Part shown: positions 1-7,191 of the stretch, piece after piece
Position numbering within the stretch: the first letter of the stretch is position 1
Layout of the letters: the number at the start of each line of letters is the position of its first letter
Assembly: GCA_964543545.1 (NCBI GenBank)
Contig: CAZIYT010000004.1
Coordinates: 62,001-126,000 of the forward strand
DNA: 64,000 nt
Reading direction: 5' to 3'
Source of the DNA: UBA4416 sp964543545
GTDB taxonomy: Bacteria > Bacteroidota > Bacteroidia > B-17B0 > Aurantibacillaceae
The notes under the pieces: generated by a model
Seen by the model: only the letters and a program-made list of their open reading frames with translations
What the model was told of the DNA's origin: nothing
The model's database searches: none
Program-made: the position numbers and the translations under genes

Positions 1-1
1 G

Positions 2-313
2 CCGAAGTTTGCAGAGGCTCTCGAAGCCAGGCATGGAAGCGAGTGGCAGACACTACTTCAAAAAACATCAGAGATGATGATAAGCATGGGCAACGCGCCG
101 GCCCTGAAAGAAAAAGATTTTCCGCTGATCGAACAGAATGTCCTGGTTGGTCTGGCGGATCATGATACGATGGTTTCGCTCGATGAGACGCTTCATGTTT
201 TTAAGGCCCTGAAGCAGGCAGACCTGTATATGCTGCCGCGAACCAAGCACCCGATCGAAACGGTGAACGCGCCACTGCTGGCGGAGATCATCACCCAGTA
301 CCTGGATCGTTAG
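2..313 (+). CDS. alpha/beta hydrolase, C-terminal part (cut by window edge)
   Basis: The frame is open from the first bases and stops at 311-313, so the N-terminus with the nucleophile elbow lies outside the window. What remains resembles the C-terminal third of a small alpha/beta hydrolase: a strand running into GLADHDTMVS, where the acidic member of the triad usually sits, a helix with FKALKQADLY, and PRTKHPIETV, where the catalytic His is expected. Such enzymes hydrolyse esters, lactones or similar bonds; the substrate cannot be told. The SpoIIE gene converges on it 10 bases downstream. Confidence 0.7.
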   Translation, partial: PKFAEALEARHGSEWQTLLQKTSEMMISMGNAPALKEKDFPLIEQNVLVGLADHDTMVSLDETLHVFKALKQADLYMLPRTKHPIETVNAPLLAEIITQYLDR

Positions 314-323
314 GAGAAAAAGC

Positions 324-2315
324 TCAGATCTTTATTCCCACCATCAGCACATCATCCAGCTGTTCCAGCTTTCCTTTCCAGTGTTCGAAATAACGGTTCA
401 GCTCTTGTTTCTGCTCTTCCACCGGCTGTGCCGCATGCGCCAGCAACAATTGCTTCACCTCTTTCATCTTGAGCTTTTTACCATGTTTTCCGCCAAACTG
501 GTCAGGAAAGCCGTCGGTGGTCATGTACAGGCAATCGCCCGGCTCGAGCTGGAAAGACTGTAAAGTAAAAGGCTCCCGGTCGCGCGGCGATTTTCCCACC
601 GGCATCTTGTCGCCGCTAAGCTCTATGAGCTCTCCGCCACGGATGAGCAGGATCGCATTGTTGGCAGCTGCATAGTGGAGGCGCTTGGTCTTCAGGTCGA
701 AGCGGCACAGCACACAGTCCATCCCATCGCTGATCTCGCTTTCGGTTTTCCCTTTGTCGGTAAAAACTTTGATGATCTCGGCCCGCAGGCTGTCGAGGAT
801 CTTCTCCGGGCTTTGGATCTTTCTTTCCAGGACAATCTCATTCAGGAAATTAATTCCCAACAGGCTCATAAAAGCGCCCGGAACCCCATGGCCGGTACAG
901 TCGGCTACCTGGAAATAAAAATGATCGTCCTGCCTCACGGCCCAGTAAAAATCGCCGCTGACAATATCCTTGGGCTTATTCAGAATGAAAAAATCGCGAA
1001 GGTTTTCCTGGATATAGCTTTGTGAGGTGAGCAGTACATTCTGAATGCGTTGCGCATAGTGAATGCTGTCGGTAATGTTTTTATTCTTGTCCAGCAATTC
1101 CTCTTTTTGTTGAGACACTTCCTTATTCAGCACTTCCAGCTTCACATTTGCCTTGCGCTTATTGATGAAGGCAAACACCGCGAAGCCAAGCGCACAGAGC
1201 ACCAGGCCCACGCCAATGAAGGCAAAGATCAGCAGCTGGCTCTTGCGTTTGCTCTCCGAGTCGCTGATGGTTTTTTCGGCGTTCAGCTTTTCTATCTCCG
1301 CCTGTTTCTTTTCGGTCTGGTATTTCTTTTCCAGCTCCTTGGCCGCATTGCCGCGTTCTGTATTGTTTAAGGAATCATTCAACTGCGAGTAGCGGATATG
1401 GTATTGAAGAGCCTTTTGATATTCTTTTTTAGCTTCATACAACTGGTACATGTTGTAATTGGCCTGTGTTTCGGGGCTGAGCAATTTGCTTTTCCGGGCG
1501 ATGTTCAGCGATTTCAGGATCAGTTTTTCGGCCTCATCGTATTTCCCCTGGAGCAGATAGATTTTGCCGAGCTGCTGCGAGAACATGGCCTCATAATACT
1601 CACTGTTTACTTGTTTGATAAGTTCCATGCCGATGAGTAGCTCCTTTTCCGCTCCCACGAGGTTCTTCTGCCTGAGGTAGCATTCGGAAATGTTGAAATG
1701 CAGAATCGCTGCCTGGCCCGGGTCTCCGAAAGGGAGCTTCAGGGATTCCTTGTAATAGTACATGGCTGAATCCGGTTCGTTGTGCTCAAAATACATCACG
1801 CCGATATTCATATAACAACCTGCATACTGTTTGGGCTGTTTCAATTCTTTAAACAGCTGCAGGCTGGCAAACAAATAATGTTTGGCGCTCGGATAATCCT
1901 TGATGAACTCATAGGTATTACCCATATTGGCGTAAATGACCGCCAGCATGGATTTATCGCTACTGCGCTCGGCATACATCCGCGCTTTCGAGAAAAATTC
2001 CACCGCTTTCTGAAAATCACCTTTGTCGTGGCAGATCGTACCCATGGTATTATAAGCATGCGCTTTTCCATGGTTGTAATTGGTGCTCTCCGCCAGGCTT
2101 AGCGCCTTTTCGGCAATGCGCATGCCGCTATCCAGGTCGATGTAGCTGTATTCGAAAGCCAGCTTGCTCAGTAAAAAAGCCTTGTTGGTGTCATCGTCTT
2201 TGAGGGTGGAGATTACCCGGCGCAGACTATCCATATAACGGTCATCCTGGGCAAAGCCCTTCAGCAGGGCGATGCAAAAGCCGGTGAGTAAAGCAGTTCG
2301 TCGGTAGAAATTCAT
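324..2315 (-). CDS. TPR-repeat SpoIIE-type PP2C phosphatase, membrane-anchored
   Basis: The 663-residue protein has an N-terminal signal sequence, a run of tetratricopeptide repeats at about 45-315, a charged coiled-coil linker (320-360), one membrane segment (about 361-383), a second short coiled coil with ITDSIHYAQRIQ, and a SpoIIE/PP2C phosphatase domain (about 440-663). The metal-binding aspartates lie in VSGDFYW (D455) and ADCTGHGVPG (D472), and LDDVLMVGI closes the domain. This puts a periplasmic TPR sensor on a cytoplasmic Ser/Thr phosphatase. No anti-sigma factor or STAS partner is nearby, so the target is unknown. A clear paralogue lies at 16680-18602. ATG start at 2315. Confidence 0.9.
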   Translation of the reverse strand: MNFYRRTALLTGFCIALLKGFAQDDRYMDSLRRVISTLKDDDTNKAFLLSKLAFEYSYIDLDSGMRIAEKALSLAESTNYNHGKAHAYNTMGTICHDKGDFQKAVEFFSKARMYAERSSDKSMLAVIYANMGNTYEFIKDYPSAKHYLFASLQLFKELKQPKQYAGCYMNIGVMYFEHNEPDSAMYYYKESLKLPFGDPGQAAILHFNISECYLRQKNLVGAEKELLIGMELIKQVNSEYYEAMFSQQLGKIYLLQGKYDEAEKLILKSLNIARKSKLLSPETQANYNMYQLYEAKKEYQKALQYHIRYSQLNDSLNNTERGNAAKELEKKYQTEKKQAEIEKLNAEKTISDSESKRKSQLLIFAFIGVGLVLCALGFAVFAFINKRKANVKLEVLNKEVSQQKEELLDKNKNITDSIHYAQRIQNVLLTSQSYIQENLRDFFILNKPKDIVSGDFYWAVRQDDHFYFQVADCTGHGVPGAFMSLLGINFLNEIVLERKIQSPEKILDSLRAEIIKVFTDKGKTESEISDGMDCVLCRFDLKTKRLHYAAANNAILLIRGGELIELSGDKMPVGKSPRDREPFTLQSFQLEPGDCLYMTTDGFPDQFGGKHGKKLKMKEVKQLLLAHAAQPVEEQKQELNRYFEHWKGKLEQLDDVLMVGIKI

Positions 2316-2372
2316 GCGGTAAATAAAGATATAGAATTCCCGCTATAAAACAAATGTGGGAGGACAGAAAGC

Positions 2373-2406
2373 AAAAAAGTCCCCACGATGCCGTGGGGAC
2401 TTTTTT
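2373..2406 (-). terminator. rho-independent terminator after rplI
   Basis: A perfect palindrome, AAAAAAGTCCCCAC and its complement around a six-base loop, lies 21 bases past the rplI stop. It is flanked by A and T runs and so could work on both strands. It ends the ribosomal-protein operon before the SpoIIE gene on the same strand. Confidence 0.9.
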
Positions 2407-2426
2407 AATAAATGAATGAGCAAAGA

Positions 2427-2873
2427 TTACTCAGCGATCACTTCAAAGTTTACAGTAGCGCTGATCTCTTTGAACAAACGAACTTTAGCAGTATAAGTGC
2501 CTAAGCTCTTAATCGCTTCTTCGTTCATTTCAATGTTTTTACGATCAACCTCGTAGCCTGCTTTTTTCAAAGCGTCAGCTAACTGGATGTTAGTCACCGA
2601 ACCGAAGATTTTTCCTGATTCGCCGGCTTTAGCACCTACTTTTACGTTTACTTCAGCCAGTTTCTCTGCAGTAGCAGTAGCTTCGGTACGTAATTTTTGC
2701 TCTTTGAATGAGCTTTGTTTAATTTCTTCGGCCTGCATTTTTTTGTTGCTTTCTGTAGCTAACACTGCAATGCCCTGAGGAATTAAAAAGTTACGACCGT
2801 AACCGTTCTTTACCTTAACGATGTCGTTTTTATATCCTAACCCTTTCAGGTCTTTCTTTAATATAATTTCCAT
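2427..2873 (-). CDS. rplI: 50S ribosomal protein bL9
   Basis: The 148-residue protein has the family's normal length. It begins with MEIILKKDLKGLG and the KNGYGRNFLIPQGIA signature of the N-terminal rRNA-binding domain, followed by the long connecting helix and the C-terminal domain. bL9 binds 23S rRNA near the L1 stalk base and influences frame maintenance. It is the last gene of rpsF-rpsR-rplI, 20 bases after rpsR. It is the only gene here with a strong Shine-Dalgarno sequence, AAAGGAGG nine bases before the ATG, which is unusual in this phylum. Confidence 0.98.
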   Translation of the reverse strand: MEIILKKDLKGLGYKNDIVKVKNGYGRNFLIPQGIAVLATESNKKMQAEEIKQSSFKEQKLRTEATATAEKLAEVNVKVGAKAGESGKIFGSVTNIQLADALKKAGYEVDRKNIEMNEEAIKSLGTYTAKVRLFKEISATVNFEVIAE

Positions 2874-2882
2874 GTTGTGTTT

Positions 2883-2890
2883 CCTCCTTT
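2883..2890 (-). promoter_or_regulatory. extended Shine-Dalgarno sequence of rplI
   Basis: On the minus strand AAAGGAGG sits between the rpsR stop codon and the rplI ATG, spaced nine bases from the start. It can pair over eight bases with the CCUCCUUU tail typical of 16S rRNA. rpsR, rpsF and the other starts inspected have nothing comparable. Confidence 0.8.
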
Positions 2891-2893
2891 AAA

Positions 2894-3157
2894 TTATTTT
2901 AAACCATCAGCTAAATAAGGCATTAAAGCGATGTGACGGGCGCGCTTAACAGCCTGAGAAACTTTACGTTGAAATTTTAATGAAGTTCCTGTTAAACGGC
3001 GAGGTAACAGTTTACCTTGCTCATTCACGAACTTTAATAAAAAGTCTGCGTCTTTGTAATCGATGTATTTAATGCCAAGCTTTTTAAAGCGGCAGTATTT
3101 TTTCTTTTTAGCCTCAACAGTAGGAGGGTTTAAAAAGCGAACTTCATTTTTTGCCAT
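2894..3157 (-). CDS. rpsR: 30S ribosomal protein bS18
   Basis: The 87-residue protein carries the bS18 core: YCRFKKLGIKYIDYKD, then FLLKFVNEQGKLLPRRLTGT and the basic tail QAVKRARHIALMPYL. bS18 binds bS6 on the 30S platform. In Bacteroidota, bS18, bS6 and bS21 form the pocket reported to hold the 16S rRNA 3' tail and prevent Shine-Dalgarno pairing. It is the middle gene of the rpsF-rpsR-rplI operon, 27 bases after rpsF, with ATG at 3157 and no Shine-Dalgarno sequence. Confidence 0.98.
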   Translation of the reverse strand: MAKNEVRFLNPPTVEAKKKKYCRFKKLGIKYIDYKDADFLLKFVNEQGKLLPRRLTGTSLKFQRKVSQAVKRARHIALMPYLADGLK

Positions 3158-3184
3158 TTTGTAATTTCTTTACGGGATTAATAA

Positions 3185-3559
3185 TTAAGCACCGGCTTTT
3201 GCCGTAGTGGTTTTCGCAACTTTACCTTCAGATAATTTACCACGACGTTTGTCTGCCCAGGCAGAAGCGTGTTTATCTAAAGCAATAGTTAAGAAGCGTA
3301 ATACACGCTCATCACGTTTAAATGCCAACTCAAGTGCAGAGATCTCTGTACCTTTTCCGGTGAATTCGATCAGGTGATAGAAACCTGTCGTTTTTTTCTG
3401 GATTTGGTAAGCCAGTTTTTTCAGGCCCCAGTTCTCTCTGTGAGTAATTTTTGCTCCCTGATCAGTTAAGATCTTTTCAAACTTTTTTGCGGCCTCCTTT
3501 GCCTGATCATCAGACAAAACGGGAGTTAAAATGAAGACCGTCTCATAGCGTTTTTCCAT
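3185..3559 (-). CDS. rpsF: 30S ribosomal protein bS6
   Basis: The 124-residue protein starts MEKRYETVFILTPVLSDDQ, with the ferredoxin-like bS6 fold to about residue 95 (GLKKLAYQIQKKTTGFY and a conserved DERVLRFLTIAL strand). A lysine/alanine/threonine-rich tail of about 25 residues follows, longer than the minimal bS6 and probably disordered on the ribosome. It is the first gene of the operon. bS6 pairs with bS18 on the 30S platform and in several bacteria the pair binds its own mRNA leader. A -7 box lies 26 bases upstream. Confidence 0.98.
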   Translation of the reverse strand: MEKRYETVFILTPVLSDDQAKEAAKKFEKILTDQGAKITHRENWGLKKLAYQIQKKTTGFYHLIEFTGKGTEISALELAFKRDERVLRFLTIALDKHASAWADKRRGKLSEGKVAKTTTAKAGA

Positions 3560-3584
3560 TATTAGTTATTTTAAATTTGGGCTG

Positions 3585-3592
3585 CAAATATA
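3585..3592 (-). promoter_or_regulatory. -7 promoter box for rpsF operon
   Basis: TATATTTG on the minus strand fits the Bacteroidota -7 consensus TAnnTTTG and lies 26 bases before the rpsF start. A clean TTG at -33 is absent; a T-rich stretch stands there. Confidence 0.55.
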
Positions 3593-3746
3593 GGCTAATT
3601 ATTTGATACTGAAAACTTTTAAACCACGAAAGCTTCATAAATGAGCTTTATATAAACATAAAATGCGTTAATATTTTGATTATCAGTATCTTGAATTGAG
3701 TCGAAATTAAGGTTTTTTTGAGACTTTGACACTGGTTTTCAGCAAA

Positions 3747-3771
3747 AAAGCCGGTTTTTGAGACCGGCTTT
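3747..3771 (-). terminator. terminator of the T9SS-protein gene
   Basis: The AAAGCCGGT / ACCGGCTTT hairpin with a T-run on the minus strand lies about 57 bases past the stop of the 3828-4667 gene. A copy of the GAGG-CCGAAG repeat sits between the gene and the hairpin. Confidence 0.8.
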
Positions 3772-3776
3772 GTGTT

Positions 3777-3819
3777 GGTGACTGAGGCTCCCGAAGGCAA
3801 CGACAGCGAAGCCACCGGT
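3777..3819. repeat. GGTG...CTGAGG(C/T)TCCCGAAG...CCACC intergenic repeat
   Basis: The element runs GGTGACTGAGGCTCCCGAAG, spacer, GCGAAGCCACCGG, with complementary ends. Related copies stand at 34807-34832, 58317-58342 and 60281-60338, and fragments near 33885-33900 and inside the hairpin at 31092-31108. Confidence 0.7.
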
Positions 3820-3827
3820 TTGAGAAT

Positions 3828-4667
3828 TTATTCCAGAACAATCTTTTTTACCTGTGAGTTTTTGCCCTGTTCTACCTTTACAAAATAAATCCCTTTGGCC
3901 TGTTTGCTGATGTCGATCTCCTTATCGTAGTTTCCGGAGAAAGCAGGCAGCTTTTCGGTGTATACCACTTTGCCTTCCGTATTCAGGATCGTTATATCCG
4001 CATCGCCTTTATCAGGAAGGCTAAAACTCAGATTAAACTTACCCGTATTGGGATTCGGATAAAAATTCATATTGGTCAGGTTCAGCTTTTGATCCTTGGC
4101 ACCCGTACTTTGTCCCAGGCGTTTCAGCTCCTTCTCATCCGCATCTTTAATGTCGACGCGCCTGATAAGCGTTTTAGTAACCACAATGTTTTTACCGGCC
4201 TGCGTTTTTCCGTCTCCCTTCCCATTAATAATGAGGATCTTTTCGCCCTGCATCATGGTTTCATCAATCCCGGCTTCTTTTAAAGCGTTCTTTACCTCGA
4301 TGTCAATTTGTTTGTCCAGGTCTTCACCCATCAGTATTTTTTCACCATCGGTATCGTTCAGGATAATTTTCATGCTTCCTTCCTTCCCGTTGCCGGGCAG
4401 CCCGATAATATCGATTGTGCCGTCGTTCAGGACAATAGAAGAAGCATCACCCACGGTATAGGTGGTGTCAGTTACTTTTTTCACCCCATTAATCGTTTCA
4501 ATTTTTTTGATATGAACCGTCGATGGTTCTTTGCTTTGTGCAGTAGCAGCCCCTACCAGGAGCAGGCAGCCCAAGATAAAAAGCCCTCTTGCTAACATAG
4601 TTTCAATGCTTGTTTGACTCACCCCATTCTGAATGGTGTTTTTGAGTTCGTGAATTTTTGGTTTCAT
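3828..4667 (-). CDS. secreted protein with T9SS type A sorting domain
   Basis: The 279-residue protein has a signal peptide around residues 24-44 (LARGLFILGCLLLVGAATAQ), preceded by an unusually long charged n-region, so the ATG at 4598 is an alternative start. The middle part, with short beta-like repeats around VLNDGTIDIIG and KILIINGKGDG, matches no family I recognise. From about residue 200 a typical T9SS type A tail follows (NFYPNPNTGKFNLSF ... GIYFVKVEQG ... KIVLE). It is therefore exported through the Sec system and T9SS. It is divergent from a kinase/regulator operon across a GTTAA array, which suggests joint control. Confidence 0.8.
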   Translation of the reverse strand: MKPKIHELKNTIQNGVSQTSIETMLARGLFILGCLLLVGAATAQSKEPSTVHIKKIETINGVKKVTDTTYTVGDASSIVLNDGTIDIIGLPGNGKEGSMKIILNDTDGEKILMGEDLDKQIDIEVKNALKEAGIDETMMQGEKILIINGKGDGKTQAGKNIVVTKTLIRRVDIKDADEKELKRLGQSTGAKDQKLNLTNMNFYPNPNTGKFNLSFSLPDKGDADITILNTEGKVVYTEKLPAFSGNYDKEIDISKQAKGIYFVKVEQGKNSQVKKIVLE

Positions 4668-4705
4668 GGTTTTGGTATGGTTTAAGGTTAATAGATCTGA
4701 TAAGG

Positions 4706-4713
4706 CAAAATTA
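4706..4713 (-). promoter_or_regulatory. -7 box of the T9SS-protein gene
   Basis: TAATTTTG on the minus strand, about 38 bases before the ATG at 4667, fits TAnnTTTG. No TTG stands at the normal -33 spacing; the GTTAA array occupies that side. Confidence 0.5.
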
Positions 4714-4735
4714 GCCTGTGCGGGGGCGCAGGACG

Positions 4736-4808
4736 GTTAACGCGCGGTTAAAGCCTGTTAAGGAAAAGTTAAAGTCGGGGGACATTCGTTAAAAGAATAA
4801 TAAATTTG
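4736..4808 (+). promoter_or_regulatory. GTTAA direct-repeat array and -7 box of the 4816 kinase operon
   Basis: GTTAA occurs at 4736, 4747, 4757, 4768 and 4788, mostly 10-11 bases apart (one helical turn). TAAATTTG at 4801-4808 fits the -7 consensus, but there is no TTG at -33. Only seven bases separate the box from the ATG at 4816. Tandem sites of this period are typical of OmpR/PhoB-type regulators, the class encoded by this operon. The paralogous kinase at 18658 has GTTAA at matching distances. Confidence 0.6.
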
Positions 4809-4815
4809 AACTGAA

Positions 4816-6423
4816 ATGTTTTCAAGATCTTATAAGCTCATCATTGTGTTACTAAGCATCAGCATGCTGTCGGTGCTCCTGTTGCAGGGATTCTGGATCA
4901 GCAACTTTTATACACAAAAGCAGGAAGAGTTCAAACGGTCGGTATACGAAGCGCTTGGGAACATTAATGCCAGGCTGAATGAAATGGATCATCTCAATTT
5001 TATCAAGCATTCGGTATCTCCCGTCAAAACCACGAACACGAAACTTATTGCTGATACCAGGGCGAAGCTCAAAGCAAAAAACAGGAGCAGGGCCAACACA
5101 AAGGTAAATGCTTCCAACTCCGATATCAGGATCATGACTTCCTCGCAGGGAAGTATGAAGGTGCATGCCAACGTTGGCATCGATATCATGAAGGAGCTTA
5201 GCATGGATACTCTGTTTGACCGGCAGGAGATCATCATTTCCGATTCTATGATCAGTATCAACCAGAACAACAGCACCCTGCTTATTAACAAGCGTAAAGA
5301 AAAGATTGCGCCCGACAAGGATGAGATCGACAAGCTGCTGAATAAGATGTTGATGGAAATTAAAACGATAGACGTATCGCCTATCGAAGATATCAGGGCA
5401 GACACCCTGCAGCGGCTTATCCGGAAAGAGTTTGATGCCCTGGGCCTGTTCATGCCCTTCGAGTTTTTGCTGAAGAAGCAGGATGCGGCCACCGACAAGA
5501 TCATCGCCCGATCGGAGCATTACAAGGATAGTGCAGGTAGCTATAAATCCGATTTGTCGGGCAAACGTGTGTTCAGCGATCACAATTACCTGTATGTACA
5601 GGTTCCGCAGGAAGGCGATTACGTCTTTGCCCGTATGAAGAAGCTGATCGTGTTATCGGCCATTTTTTCCCTGGTGGTGGTGCTGGTATTTTACATGACC
5701 CTGCGCAGCATCATGAGGCAGAAAAAGCTCGGTGATATGAAAAACGATTTCATCAATAACATGACGCATGAGCTGAAAACGCCGATTGCCACGATCTCGC
5801 TGGCCATCGATGCCATCAGCAACCCGCAGATCAAAGATGACCATGAAAAATTCGGGCAATACACGACCATCCTGAAAGAAGAAAACCAGAAGCTGAATGC
5901 GCATGTGGAACACGTCCTGCAGATGGCCAGGCTCGATAAAGGAGAATTGCAATTACAACATACGGTAGTGGATCTCAACCGCCTGGTGCAGGCCTCTGTC
6001 GGTTCATATCAATTGCAGATCGACCGGATGAAAGCAACGGTCGATGTCCATCTGTTTCGTCCGTCCTTACAGGTAAAAGCAGATGAGTTTCACATCGCTA
6101 CCGTCATCAATAACCTGCTGGACAATGCCTTGAAATATTCGCAGGAGCCCTGTCACATCCACATTTCCACGAAGCGGGAAGGTCGGCTTGCTGTGCTGAC
6201 GATTTCCGATAACGGCATCGGCATCGATGAGAGCCTGCATAAAAAGATCTTTGAGAAATTTTACAGGGTGCAGGGCGGAAACCTGCATGATACCAAAGGC
6301 TTTGGCCTTGGCCTGAGCTACGTCAAATCCATTGTGGAGAAGCATGGGGGCAGCATCGCACTGAAAAGCGGGAAAGGAAAAGGAAGTGAATTCACCATTA
6401 AATTACCGGCACATGAAGCTTAA
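4816..6423 (+). CDS. membrane sensor histidine kinase
   Basis: The 535-residue protein has a membrane helix at about 8-28, a periplasmic domain of about 245 residues without a recognised fold, and a second membrane helix at about 277-297. A HisKA domain follows with MTHELKTP (phosphoacceptor H318), then a HATPase domain with the N box (NNLLDNALKYS), DNGIGID and GFGLGLSY. All catalytic boxes are present. Its stop overlaps the regulator's start by 11 bases, so the two are translationally coupled. It is paralogous to the kinase at 18658 in layout and in the WI...EEF...EAL stretch after the first helix. Confidence 0.93.
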   Translation: MFSRSYKLIIVLLSISMLSVLLLQGFWISNFYTQKQEEFKRSVYEALGNINARLNEMDHLNFIKHSVSPVKTTNTKLIADTRAKLKAKNRSRANTKVNASNSDIRIMTSSQGSMKVHANVGIDIMKELSMDTLFDRQEIIISDSMISINQNNSTLLINKRKEKIAPDKDEIDKLLNKMLMEIKTIDVSPIEDIRADTLQRLIRKEFDALGLFMPFEFLLKKQDAATDKIIARSEHYKDSAGSYKSDLSGKRVFSDHNYLYVQVPQEGDYVFARMKKLIVLSAIFSLVVVLVFYMTLRSIMRQKKLGDMKNDFINNMTHELKTPIATISLAIDAISNPQIKDDHEKFGQYTTILKEENQKLNAHVEHVLQMARLDKGELQLQHTVVDLNRLVQASVGSYQLQIDRMKATVDVHLFRPSLQVKADEFHIATVINNLLDNALKYSQEPCHIHISTKREGRLAVLTISDNGIGIDESLHKKIFEKFYRVQGGNLHDTKGFGLGLSYVKSIVEKHGGSIALKSGKGKGSEFTIKLPAHEA

Positions 6424-7102
6424 CATTCTACTCGTGGAAGATGAAAAGAACTTCGGCCTGCTGCTGAAAGACTACCTGGTGATGAACGGCTTTTCGGTAA
6501 CGCACTGCGAGGATGGCGTTCAGGGCCTCGATGCTTTCCGGCGGGATCGCTTCGACCTGTGTATCCTCGATATCATGATGCCTAAAAAAGACGGCTTTAC
6601 GCTAAGCGGAGAGATCAAAGCGATCAACCCTGCCGTGCCGCTCATCTTCCTCACGGCGCGTGCCATGCGCGAAGATGTGATCAAAGGTTACAGCATCGGC
6701 GCCGACGATTACATGGTGAAGCCTTTTGATTCGGAAGTCCTTTTGTTCAAGATCAGGGCCATCCTCAACCGGCGCGCCACCCGCCCGCAAAACGAAGAAT
6801 ACCTGCATGAGATCGGCTCTTATCAATTTAATGCAAAGCTCCGGAACCTGAAACATGAAGAGGGCGGAGAGCAGCGCTTATCACCTAAGGAAGCAGCCCT
6901 GCTCAATCTGCTTTGCCAGCATAAGAACAATGTACTGCCGCGCGAACAGGCCCTGAAGCAGATCTGGAAAGACGACAACTATTTTACGGGCCGCAGCATG
7001 GATGTCTATATTTTCAAGTTGCGCAAATACCTTTCGGGCGATGCCCGTGTGGAGATCAGTAACCTTCATGGCAATGGCTATAGTTTGTTGGTCAGGGACT
7101 GA
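6413..7102 (+). CDS. OmpR-family response regulator
   Basis: The protein has 229 residues from the ATG at 6413. This start is chosen because it gives the canonical MKLNILLVEDE opening; an ATG at 6386 lies inside the kinase gene. The receiver domain has D53 (LDIMMPKKDG), the conserved T in FLTAR and K in DYMVKPF. The C-terminal winged helix ends SMDVYIFKLRKYL ... HGNGYSLLV, as in OmpR/PhoB DNA-binding domains. It is the partner of the kinase it overlaps and the likely reader of the GTTAA array. Its paralogue is at 20237. Confidence 0.93.
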   Translation: MKLNILLVEDEKNFGLLLKDYLVMNGFSVTHCEDGVQGLDAFRRDRFDLCILDIMMPKKDGFTLSGEIKAINPAVPLIFLTARAMREDVIKGYSIGADDYMVKPFDSEVLLFKIRAILNRRATRPQNEEYLHEIGSYQFNAKLRNLKHEEGGEQRLSPKEAALLNLLCQHKNNVLPREQALKQIWKDDNYFTGRSMDVYIFKLRKYLSGDARVEISNLHGNGYSLLVRD

Positions 7103-7147
7103 TCTTAAAAAGAAATGGCTGCTTCACAGGAGAGAAGCAGCCATGTA

Positions 7148-7178
7148 CGATGCCATGAGCAAGGGCATCGTTTTTTTT
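7148..7178 (+). terminator. terminator of the 4816-7102 operon
   Basis: The CGATGCC / GGCATCG hairpin is followed by eight T. Just before it, at 7115-7144, a stronger 11-base inverted repeat (ATGGCTGCTTC and complement) has no T-run. The two stems stand in tandem. Confidence 0.85.
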
Positions 7179-7191
7179 GTAAGAGTCGTTT

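Noticed and set aside
14..28. Repeat core GAGGCTCTCGAAGCC inside the hydrolase gene
   Set aside because: It encodes EALEA in a continuous hydrolase frame; a chance match to the repeat core is likely, so it was not listed as a repeat.
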